Positions 23,486 to 31,632 of a DNA stretch of 64,000 nt are shown piece by piece. Below the pieces are notes generated by a model. It searched no databases. It saw nothing but the letters and a program-made list of their open reading frames with translations, and was not told where the DNA came from. How positions within the stretch are numbered: the first letter of the stretch is position 1; the number at the start of each line of letters is the position of its first letter. This DNA comes from Margaritifera margaritifera (Eukaryota > Mollusca > Bivalvia > Unionida > Margaritiferidae), in the NCBI GenBank assembly GCA_029931535.1, contig JAQPZY010001665.1, forward strand, positions 4,573,501-4,637,500, in the 5' to 3' direction. Made by a program: the position numbers and the translations under genes.

Positions 23486-24220
23486 TGTTATGTATGATGT
23501 TTATATAATGTTGTATATGTGTTTTGGGAGGTTATAAATGTTTCTTCACTTTAATATTTGCTTAAATCTTTATGTTTGTTAGGAAAAACATATATAACTA
23601 GTGTCCTTGAATTAGGCTGTTTTGATCAATATGTTTTCTCAATTTGAAGGTCAAGGTTGATTTTGTTTACAGTTAAAATTCCATTAAGATGACTCATATT
23701 CTAGAACATTCTGTCATGTGACCAATCTTTATATATATCATGTTTGGTAGACATTTTGTTCAGTTCGACATTACCATCAGTCTTGTAAAGAGCTATTACA
23801 GTTGTGAAAATTCATTCCAAATTCTAAGAGAGGAATTATTTTAATTATTCATTGGATTATTAACAGTGCTCATAAACTTTTGGATTTTGGATTTTGATTG
23901 ACAATTTTGGAATTTATGTGAACTTATTCAGAGATTTTGGATTACTTCATTTTGACTTCAGCATATCAAGATTTCTAGTACATCAGGACTTTGGAGACCA
24001 TTGGCACATAATAACATTCAAGGACACATTCTATATTTAGGACTTGTGATTAGAACAATCATTCTTATTGGATTATTAGGATTTCAAAACACATTACTGT
24101 AAGTGACTTTTTGATTTTTCATTTTAATTATCTAGTAATAAATTGCTTGTTGATTTTTACTTGATTTGTTGGTTTCACTTTCTTTCTGTTACATTTTTCT
24201 TAGACCATAGAGTCGTAACA
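23486..24220 (+). repeat. 5' LTR (735 bp)
   Basis: It starts TGTTATG and ends CGTAACA, so the ends form the inverted repeat TGTTA/TAACA with canonical TG...CA termini. It matches 29355-30089 over its full length with three transitions (23617 C/T, 23964 T/C, 24025 C/T, 5' base first). A CCAAT at 23722 lies just before a TATATATA at 23730-23737, a plausible core promoter. AATAAA at 24137-24142 is a plausible polyadenylation signal, giving a U3-R-U5 layout with R starting roughly at 23760. Confidence 0.97.
23722..23737 (+). promoter_or_regulatory. Putative LTR core promoter (CCAAT plus TATA-like)
   Basis: CCAAT is immediately followed by a TATATATA box in U3. The identical pair is in the 3' LTR at 29591-29606. 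The spacing between the two is unusually short, so only the TATA-like element may matter. The transcription start was not determined. Confidence 0.45.
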
Positions 24221-24225
24221 GAAAT

Positions 24226-24243
24226 TGGGGGCCGTTCCGGGAT
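24226..24243 (+). promoter_or_regulatory. Primer-binding site
   Basis: TGGGGGCCGTTCCGGGAT lies five bases after the 5' LTR. It starts with TGG, complementary to a tRNA 3' CCA end. It matches the well-known proline-tRNA type of primer-binding site at 15 of 18 positions, with the three differences adjacent (positions 8-10). A different host tRNA with this 3' end could be the primer. Confidence 0.75.
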
Positions 24244-24382
24244 CTGAATTTCATTAAAGCATATTAGAGATATTAAATTTATCTTTGAAATTCATATTGA
24301 TTTTGTCTCTGAATTATTTTTGTCTTTGGCAAAGATTTTAAATAGAGAAATTTGTTTTGTGTAAAACCAACAAGCATTTACA

Positions 24383-24919
24383 ATGGCATCTAATGTTCAG
24401 AATTTCATTTCAAAACCTACCCAGGAGGGGTTAGAGTGCATGAGAAAGGATGAGTTGCTCGAGCTTGCCAGAAAATACAGTCTATCTGAGGCAAAAGTAT
24501 CATTGACAAAACAGGAGATAAAGATTATTTTGATTCAGTATTTAGTAGGAAAGGGAATTTTTGATAGCAGTGCTTTAAGTTTGAAGAGAAAGCCTGTATC
24601 TGGTTCTGACAGGAAATTAAGGGAATTAGAGTTAAAGAAACAGATTGATTTAGAATTGGCAAAGCTTCAGATTCAGAGAGAGAGAGAGAGAGAAAGAAGA
24701 GAGGCAGATCCAAATGCAGAAAGAAGAGAGGCAGATCCAAATGCAGAAAGAAGAGAGGCAGATCCAAATGCAGAAAGAAGAGAGGCAGAGGGAGAGAGAA
24801 AAAGAAGAGAGGCAGTTGGAGAGAGAGAAAGAAGAGAGACAAATGCAGATACAGATGGAGAGAGAGAAAGAAGAGAGGCAAATGCAGATGCAAAGAGAAG
24901 AAAGGGAAATGCAATTTAA
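24383..24919 (+). CDS. gag: Gmr1-like Gag N-terminal ORF, shifted out of frame after ~97 codons
   Basis: The ATG at 24383 (context TTACAATGG) starts the first frame after a 162-base leader. Residues 1-97 look like authentic Gag N terminus (MASNVQNFISKPTQEGLECM, then a Leu/Lys/Glu-rich helical stretch). From about codon 98, inside an AG dinucleotide run (24675-24693), the frame departs from the long downstream ORF. The rest of this 178-codon ORF is low-complexity Arg-Glu-Ala-Asp repeats that mirror the downstream frame's Glu-Glu-Arg-Gln repeats. The long ORF lies in the +1 register relative to this one, as expected after loss of one AG unit or gain of two. A programmed shift is possible but less likely in a homogeneous repeat. 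Gag assembles the particle that packages element RNA. Confidence 0.8.
   Translation: MASNVQNFISKPTQEGLECMRKDELLELARKYSLSEAKVSLTKQEIKIILIQYLVGKGIFDSSALSLKRKPVSGSDRKLRELELKKQIDLELAKLQIQRERERERREADPNAERREADPNAERREADPNAERREAEGERKRREAVGERERRETNADTDGERERREANADAKRRKGNAI
24675..24693 (+). repeat. (AG)n run at the gag frame break
   Basis: Nine AG units plus an A. Upstream coding text is in frame with the ATG at 24383. Downstream text is in the register of the 1500-codon ORF. Dinucleotide slippage here explains the break without any other change. Confidence 0.75.
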
Positions 24920-27900
24920 ATTAAGAGAATTAGAACTGGCAAACAGAGCACACTCCACTCCTTTAAACACAAGTTCAGGTTTTGATGTTACTAGATATAT
25001 TAGGTTAGTACCCCCTTTTCAGGAAAAAGAAGTAGATAAATACTTTCTTCATTTCGAGAAAATAGCTGAAAACTTGAAATGGCCCAGAGAGCATTGGACT
25101 TTGTTATTACAAAGTGTACTTATTGGCAAAGCTCGTGAAGTCTACACTTCACTGTCAGTACAACAAAGCACTGATTATGATTTGGTTAAGGAGTACATCT
25201 TGAAAGCTTATGAGTTGGTACCAGAGGCATATCGACAAAGGTTTAGGAATTGTAGAAAAGAAACTGGACAAACTCATGTCGAATTTGCAAGGGATAAAGA
25301 ACAACTATTTGATAGGTGGTGCTCAGCCAAGAAAGTTGATCAAGATTATGATAACCTCAGACAGCTCGTATTAATTGAAGAGTTCAAGAGGTGCATCCAT
25401 AGTGATGTTAAAACCTATCTTGACGAGCAGAAAGTGGAAACTTTGGAAAATGCTGCTCGTATGGCTGATGATTATTCCTTGACTCACAAAATTTCATTTG
25501 GCAATAAGTCGTCCTCTCAGCAGTTTTCTGGTAAAAAACCATTTCAATCTCATTCGAGTACTTCCAAATTTCACAACAGCACAACTGTTAGGAATCAAAC
25601 ATCTGATAAGACTGATCAGAAATCCTTATCTCTTCCTACGTGCACTTATTGTAAAAAGAAAGGGCACGTTATTTCTGATTGCTTCAAGTTGAAAAATAAG
25701 CAACAGAGTAAAGACAGAGCTTTTCCAAATGCTCTTATTTCTACGAGGTCAAGGTCACGGTCTTGTATTGAAAGCAATACATTTGTTGGGTCAAACAAAC
25801 CCCAGTCTGATTCTATTTTAGAGGCTTATGAACCATTCATGTCAGAAGGTTCTATATCACTTATTGGTGATTCTGCCAAACCTATCCCAATTAAAATATT
25901 AAGGGACACTGGAGCTTCTCAGAGTCTTTTATTATCAGGTATTTTGCCTTTGTCTGAGGAGTCTTCTTCAAGTGAAAGTGTTCTTGTTCAGGGAGTAGAG
26001 TGCGGCTTTGTAAATGTTCCTCTTCATTGTGTAAATTTGGCATCAGACTTAGTTTCTGGACCTGTGACTGTTGGGGCAGTGACTTCTTTACCCATAGAGG
26101 GTGTTCATTTATTACTAGGCAATGACCTAGCTGGAGATAAGGTTGTGGTTAATCCACTTGTAACTGACAAGCCTTGTTTGGATCAGAAAGTTGATCCTGT
26201 CGAAACTGAAATCCCTGATTTGTACCCTGCTTGTGCAGTTACTAGAGCTATGGCAAAAAGAACTCTTGAGATTGATGTTGATCAGGATATTATTCCTTTA
26301 GCTGACACATGTATTGGTCAGTTTTTTGATGAGGTCACCTTTTCCTCAGGTATTGATCAATCAAATGGTATTAATCACAGTGATCCTCTTTTGGCAACTC
26401 ATTCTCTTTGTCCTACTCAGGATGACAAACGACAATCTCTTGTCGTTGAACAGGAGCAAGATCCCGAGATATCTTGTTTGTTTCAGAGGGCTATTAGTGA
26501 AACTGAAGCCACACAAGTTCCAGTGTGTTACTTTGTGAAAAATGGGGTCCTTATGAGGAAATGGAGACCACCTGATGTACCCACTGGTGACGAGTGGTCA
26601 GTGAGCTATCAAATTGTTGTTCCTAAGTCATATCGACAGGAAATTCTTAATTTAGCCCATGAAACTCCTTTGGCTGGTCATTTAGGAGTCCGTAAGACTT
26701 ATCACAAGATCTTGAATCATTTTTATTGGCCGAAACTCAAAAGTGATGTTTCTAAATACTGCAGATCTTGTCACACTTGTCAAATGGTAGGAAAACCCAA
26801 TCAGAAGATACCTAAGGCTCATCTGCAACCTATTCCTGCATTTGATGAACCATTTAGTAGAATAATGGTAGACTGTGTTGGTCCTTTACCTAAAACCAAG
26901 TCAGGCAACCAATACTTGTTGACCATCATGTGTGCATCTACAAGATTTCCAGAGGCAATTCCTCTGAGAAATATAAAAACTAAAACTATTGTGAAAGCTT
27001 TGGTGAAGTTTTTTACACTTGTTGGCCTTCCCAAATCTGTCCAGTCGGATCAAGGGTCAAATTTTATGTCTGGAATTTTCCAACAAGTGATGCATGAATT
27101 AGGCATCCAACAGTTTAAATCTTCTGCCTATCACCCTGAAAGTCAAGGTGCTTTGGAAAGATTTCATCAAACTTTGAAGAATATGATTCGATCATATTGC
27201 TTTGATACAGAAAAGGATTGGGATGAGGGTGTTCATTTGTTGTTGTTTGCTGTTAGGGAATCAGTTCAAGAGTCGTTGGGTTTTAGTCCCTTTGAACTAG
27301 TTTTTGGTCATACTGTCCGTGGACCATTGAAATTATTGAAAGAGAGACTTCTTTCAAATGAAGACGCAAAGATTAATCTTCTTGATTATGTTTCTGATTT
27401 CAAATACAAGTTGTCAAAGGCCTGTGAAGTAGCAAGAACTAATCTTCACACTACTCAGTCAAATATGAAATTAAGGTATGACAGAAATTCACAGGAAAGG
27501 AGTTTTAAACCTGGTGACAAAGTTCTGGCTCTCTTTCCCATACCTCAGAATCCTCTTCAGGCTAAATTTTTTGGTCCTTATACCATTGAAAAGAAAGTAA
27601 ATGACTTAAATTATATCATTAACACTCCTGGGAGACGGAAACAGAAACAACTTTGTCATATAAATATGTTAAAGGAATATTTTGACAGAGATAGCTCAGC
27701 TAATTATTCAGTTAATTTAGTTGTACCTGTCCCACACAGTGAAGATATCAACGATGGAATACGATCAGACTATAGTGACTCTGGTATAACCAATCTTCGG
27801 AATTCAGAAATATTGAACAACCTAGACCAGAAACTTTCACATCTACAACAACAGGAAGGAAATGAACTAAAACAGCTATTACATGACTATGAGCACTTGT

Positions 27901-29216
27901 TTCCTGATGTTCCAACACGAACAAGAAAAATTTATCATGACGTTGACATTGTAGATTCTGCGCCTGTGAAACAGCATCCTTATAGGATGAATCCTCTCAA
28001 ACAGAACTATCTGAAGAAAGAAATTCAGTATTTACTGGAGAATGATTTCATAGAACCAAGTAAAAGTAACTGGAGTTCACCATGTATTCTTGTTCCCAAG
28101 CCAGATAATACATTCCGTATGTGTACTGACTATAGAAAAGTCAACAGTGTCACCAAAACTGATTCATTTCCAATCCCAAGAATGGACGATTGCATTGATA
28201 AAATTGGAAATGCGGAATATGTCACCAAGTTTGACCTTTTAAAAGGATTCTGGCAAATTCCACTGACGGAAAGGGCAAAAGAAATTTCAGCATTTGCAAC
28301 TCCAGATGGACTTTATCAATATAAAGTCATGCCGTTTGGAATGAAAAATTCGCCTGCAACGTTTCAACGTCTGATGAACATGATAACATTTGGTCTTGAT
28401 AATTGTGACGCTTATATCGATGACGTCATTATCTACAACAACACCTGGGAAGATCATTTGGAAACCATTCGAAAATTCTTCGATCGACTCAGTGATGCGA
28501 ATCTGACAATTAATATGAGCAAAAGTGAGTTTTGCCATGCTTGTGTCACATTTTTAGGACATATTGTGGGACAAGGTCAAGTTAAACCTATAGAAGCTAA
28601 GGTCAAAGCTATCTCTGAATTTCAAGTTCCAATTTGTAAAAAGCAACTGATGCGATTTCTAGGTATGGCTGGATATTATCGGAAATTTTGTTCCAATTTT
28701 TCCAAAATTGCTGAACCTTTGACAAGTTTATTGAGTAAGAAAACCAAATTTTGTTGGTCTGACAAGTGTCAGGAATCTTTTGACAAGTTAAAGGCCATGC
28801 TTAAGAATGCACCAGTTCTTTCTGCACCAAATTTTAGCCAATCATTTAAATTATCTGTTGATGCAAGTGATGTAGGAGTTGGTGGAGTATTGATTCAGGA
28901 AGACAAAAGTGGTGTGGATCACCCTGTGTGTTATTTTTCTAAAAAACTAAACAAGCACCAGAAAAATTATTCCACAATTGAGAAGGAATGTTTGGCTTTG
29001 ATATTGGCTTTACAGCATTTTGAAGTGTATGTTACCTCAGCTCTTTCTCCAATTATTGTGTACAGTGATCACAATCCCCTTACTTTCATTAACAAAATGA
29101 AAGATAAAAATCGGAGATTGTTGAGATGGAGTTTGATATTGCAGGAATATAACATTGACATCAAACACATCAGGGGAAAAGACAATGTGATTGCAGATGC
29201 ACTCTCACGTGCCTAG
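24714..29216 (+). CDS. gag-pol: Gag-Pol polyprotein of the Gmr1-like element (INT before RT)
   Basis: 1500 codons. Residues 1-75: charged Glu-Arg-Gln repeats. About 95-260: capsid-like region (PFQEKEVDKYFLHFEKIAEN), similar to the gag source of the vertebrate SCAN domain. 310-323: CCHC knuckle C310-C313-H318-C323. Protease: DTGA at 398-401. Integrase: H649-H656-C683-C686 zinc site, catalytic D720, D779 and E815 (the latter two 35 apart), GPY module at 954-956, no chromodomain. RT about 1090-1260: D1174 and YIDD with D1236-D1237. RNase H: D1383, the E1423/E1425 pair, D1452 and D1495, ending ADALSRA. All catalytic residues are present and there is no internal stop. The first ATG of this frame (24714) lies inside the repeat tract, so the true N terminus is probably in the 24383 ORF. 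The polyprotein would replicate the element through an RNA intermediate. Confidence 0.95.
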   Translation: MQKEERQIQMQKEERQIQMQKEERQREREKEERQLEREKEERQMQIQMEREKEERQMQMQREEREMQFKLRELELANRAHSTPLNTSSGFDVTRYIRLVPPFQEKEVDKYFLHFEKIAENLKWPREHWTLLLQSVLIGKAREVYTSLSVQQSTDYDLVKEYILKAYELVPEAYRQRFRNCRKETGQTHVEFARDKEQLFDRWCSAKKVDQDYDNLRQLVLIEEFKRCIHSDVKTYLDEQKVETLENAARMADDYSLTHKISFGNKSSSQQFSGKKPFQSHSSTSKFHNSTTVRNQTSDKTDQKSLSLPTCTYCKKKGHVISDCFKLKNKQQSKDRAFPNALISTRSRSRSCIESNTFVGSNKPQSDSILEAYEPFMSEGSISLIGDSAKPIPIKILRDTGASQSLLLSGILPLSEESSSSESVLVQGVECGFVNVPLHCVNLASDLVSGPVTVGAVTSLPIEGVHLLLGNDLAGDKVVVNPLVTDKPCLDQKVDPVETEIPDLYPACAVTRAMAKRTLEIDVDQDIIPLADTCIGQFFDEVTFSSGIDQSNGINHSDPLLATHSLCPTQDDKRQSLVVEQEQDPEISCLFQRAISETEATQVPVCYFVKNGVLMRKWRPPDVPTGDEWSVSYQIVVPKSYRQEILNLAHETPLAGHLGVRKTYHKILNHFYWPKLKSDVSKYCRSCHTCQMVGKPNQKIPKAHLQPIPAFDEPFSRIMVDCVGPLPKTKSGNQYLLTIMCASTRFPEAIPLRNIKTKTIVKALVKFFTLVGLPKSVQSDQGSNFMSGIFQQVMHELGIQQFKSSAYHPESQGALERFHQTLKNMIRSYCFDTEKDWDEGVHLLLFAVRESVQESLGFSPFELVFGHTVRGPLKLLKERLLSNEDAKINLLDYVSDFKYKLSKACEVARTNLHTTQSNMKLRYDRNSQERSFKPGDKVLALFPIPQNPLQAKFFGPYTIEKKVNDLNYIINTPGRRKQKQLCHINMLKEYFDRDSSANYSVNLVVPVPHSEDINDGIRSDYSDSGITNLRNSEILNNLDQKLSHLQQQEGNELKQLLHDYEHLFPDVPTRTRKIYHDVDIVDSAPVKQHPYRMNPLKQNYLKKEIQYLLENDFIEPSKSNWSSPCILVPKPDNTFRMCTDYRKVNSVTKTDSFPIPRMDDCIDKIGNAEYVTKFDLLKGFWQIPLTERAKEISAFATPDGLYQYKVMPFGMKNSPATFQRLMNMITFGLDNCDAYIDDVIIYNNTWEDHLETIRKFFDRLSDANLTINMSKSEFCHACVTFLGHIVGQGQVKPIEAKVKAISEFQVPICKKQLMRFLGMAGYYRKFCSNFSKIAEPLTSLLSKKTKFCWSDKCQESFDKLKAMLKNAPVLSAPNFSQSFKLSVDASDVGVGGVLIQEDKSGVDHPVCYFSKKLNKHQKNYSTIEKECLALILALQHFEVYVTSALSPIIVYSDHNPLTFINKMKDKNRRLLRWSLILQEYNIDIKHIRGKDNVIADALSRA

Positions 29217-29345
29217 AAATGTAATATTGCTTGATGTAATTAAGTCCAGTATCGTAAAACATGTTCTTATGTAATTTTGGTTATTATAGTATTAGATGTA
29301 TATTCAAAAGAAAGCTTTATTATATAAATCTTTCTTTTTCTTTAT
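29217..29345 (+). other. 3' untranslated segment of the LTR element
   Basis: About 130 bp between the stop codon (TAG, 29214-29216) and the polypurine tract. No additional ORF, so no envelope-like gene. Confidence 0.8.
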
Positions 29346-29354
29346 GAGGGGAGG
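29346..29354 (+). promoter_or_regulatory. Polypurine tract
   Basis: GAGGGGAGG directly abuts the TGTTATG start of the 3' LTR, the expected position for the plus-strand primer. Confidence 0.9.
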
Positions 29355-30089
29355 TGTTATGTATGATGTTTATATAATGTTGTATATGTGTTTTGGGAGG
29401 TTATAAATGTTTCTTCACTTTAATATTTGCTTAAATCTTTATGTTTGTTAGGAAAAACATATATAACTAGTGTCCTTGAATTAGGTTGTTTTGATCAATA
29501 TGTTTTCTCAATTTGAAGGTCAAGGTTGATTTTGTTTACAGTTAAAATTCCATTAAGATGACTCATATTCTAGAACATTCTGTCATGTGACCAATCTTTA
29601 TATATATCATGTTTGGTAGACATTTTGTTCAGTTCGACATTACCATCAGTCTTGTAAAGAGCTATTACAGTTGTGAAAATTCATTCCAAATTCTAAGAGA
29701 GGAATTATTTTAATTATTCATTGGATTATTAACAGTGCTCATAAACTTTTGGATTTTGGATTTTGATTGACAATTTTGGAATTTATGTGAACTTATTCAG
29801 AGATTTTGGATTACTTCATTTTGACTTCAGCACATCAAGATTTCTAGTACATCAGGACTTTGGAGACCATTGGCACATAATAACATTCAAGGATACATTC
29901 TATATTTAGGACTTGTGATTAGAACAATCATTCTTATTGGATTATTAGGATTTCAAAACACATTACTGTAAGTGACTTTTTGATTTTTCATTTTAATTAT
30001 CTAGTAATAAATTGCTTGTTGATTTTTACTTGATTTGTTGGTTTCACTTTCTTTCTGTTACATTTTTCTTAGACCATAGAGTCGTAACA
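29355..30089 (+). repeat. 3' LTR (735 bp)
   Basis: Same length as the 5' LTR and identical except at 29486 (T), 29833 (C) and 29894 (T). TATATATA is at 29599-29606 and AATAAA at 30006-30011. It ends CGTAACA. Confidence 0.97.
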
Positions 30090-30094
30090 GTAAG
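30090..30094. repeat. Target-site duplication, right copy (GTAAG)
   Basis: Exact match to 23481-23485. Confidence 0.93.
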
Positions 30095-31271
30095 ATAAAG
30101 GAATATGAAGAGAAAACTAACGTTCGTGGCTGGATATATATTGCTTTACTATTTTCGCATTGTACCGATTCATGAATATCTAGATGGTATTAAATTACGA
30201 ACTGGAGAAATAGATGAATTTACAATTGTTTAAGAGGTATTAACAACCCGCCCGACTGGTATTAGTTACATGAAACGTTATGGTTGTTGGACGTTTACTA
30301 ATTTGAAACTATATCCCAAATATTAATTAACATTTATGGATTTTACTATGCTCCATCATACTAAACACAAGTTAGCCACAATACGAAATTTACAGTAATA
30401 TACCATTTAAATCATAAAATCAGGCTTTTACCAACAAAAATTTAACTTGGATTTTGAGCCTGTATCATTTGCAAGCTTTTGTATTGGCTTTGTCATTTGA
30501 TTAGATGTAAATAACGTACAGTTTTGTCACTAATTAGACATTAAAAATAATCTGATAATTACTGAATAAAAGAAGCACGTGCATACCATCTAGAAGATGA
30601 CATTAATTTAATGATTGAATTGGAAAAGAAAAATGTTGACTCTTCAGAATGTGACATAAAGGCTGTCAGCAGTATTGAAATGTGTTACTCTTAAATAGCA
30701 TATCTATGTTTTGCAGAGAAAATCTTTTATTACTTATCGTTAGATAAATAAGAAAATGCTGCATCAGGGGTAGTATCATTCGGAACATCCTCGTTCCGAT
30801 TGGGACAGGGGCAATACAGGAAGCAATTATTCAATCAAATTAGTTGATCCTAATGGAATAAATCATGATAGAATTAGACACAAAAAATCCTATGGAAGAA
30901 TTACAGAAGAAAACTGCAGAGTTCAACGAAAACATAACAAAAATGTTGGATTTCTTGAATGAAAGATTGAGAGAAGAATGTTTGGCGCCTCGAACGTTTA
31001 ACAACATAGATGATGCTTTTGCTCTATATGCATATAGTGCTGATTGATGGCATAATTTAAATGATTTTGAAAACTTAAAAAGCCTAGACAACCTAAATTG
31101 AATATTTCTACGAACCTTGTAATGATCAAGTAAAATATGAGTAAATAGTCGTCGCATTCATGACGGGTGATAGTATCTATGTTCATTATGTTCCTTAGAG
31201 GTTTCTGTACCATATAACAGTAAATATATCCACGTGCGATAAAAACAAATAAAGATACCTAAGGAGTTAAA
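30095..31271 (+). pseudogene. Continuation of decayed coding text after the LTR element
   Basis: Immediately after the duplication the plus strand reads IKEYEEKTNVRGWIYIALLF, then frame-shifted RTGEIDEFTIV, PTGISYMKRYGCWTF and, farther on, an open 60-codon piece at 30865-31047 (IELDTKNPMEELQKKTAEFN, LREECLAPRTFNNIDDAF). These are protein-like but broken by stops. They probably belong to the same old large element as the integrase relic at 16.7 kb. No family is recognised. Confidence 0.4.
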
Positions 31272-31283
31272 TACCTCAGTCGT

Positions 31284-31632
31284 ATCATTGTATCACGTAC
31301 ACCTCAATATATCATTGTATCACGTACACCTCAATATATCATTGTATCACGTACACCTCAATATATCATTGTATCACGTACACCTCAATATATCATTGCA
31401 TCACGTACACCTCAATATATCATTGTATCACGTACACCTCAATATATCATTGTATCACGTACACCTCAATATATCATTGTATCACGTACACCTCAATATA
31501 TCATTGTATCACGTACACCTCAATATATCATTGTATCACGTACACCTCAATATATCATTGTATCACGTACACCTCAATATATCATTGTATCACGTACACC
31601 TCAATATATCATTGTATCACGTACACCTCAAT
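31284..31632. repeat. 27-bp minisatellite, about 13 copies
   Basis: The unit, about CATTGTATCACGTACACCTC plus AATATAT, repeats almost perfectly; only one copy shows T-to-C (CATTGCATC). The 27-bp length keeps a reading frame open (YHVHLNISL), but nothing around it suggests translation. Confidence 0.97.

Larger units (their letters stand above)
23486..30089 (+). mobile_element. Gmr1-like Ty3/gypsy LTR retrotransposon, nearly intact
   Basis: A complete 6604-bp element: 735-bp LTR, primer-binding site, gag-pol coding region (24383-29216), polypurine tract, 735-bp LTR, and flanking GTAAG duplications. The LTRs differ at only three positions, all C/T, so insertion was recent. The pol order is protease, integrase, reverse transcriptase, RNase H. 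Most Ty3/gypsy elements place integrase last; integrase before RT is the hallmark of the Gmr1 lineage, first described from cod and later from other deuterostomes. There is no envelope-like ORF downstream of RNase H. A frame change within an (AG)n run near the gag N terminus is the only coding defect I see. The element lies inside the older decayed region and does not disturb a recognisable host gene. Confidence 0.93.

Noticed and set aside
24675..24919. Programmed ribosomal frameshift between the two Gag ORFs
   Set aside because: Not excluded, but there is no slippery heptamer plus pseudoknot signal, and the break lies in a dinucleotide run where slippage mutation is the simpler explanation. 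It also lies inside Gag rather than at a Gag-Pol junction.
24525..24970. Minus-strand Leu/Ser/Phe-rich ORFs of 106-129 codons
   Set aside because: Antisense of the purine-rich Gag repeat tract. Pol-sense coding on the plus strand is unambiguous.
29217..29354. Envelope gene downstream of pol (retrovirus-like)
   Set aside because: Only about 130 bp lie between the pol stop and the polypurine tract, and no ORF is present.
31284..31632. CRISPR-like regular repeats (also at 50590, 52049 and 58037)
   Set aside because: Units abut directly with no unique spacers, and the genome is eukaryotic. These are minisatellites.
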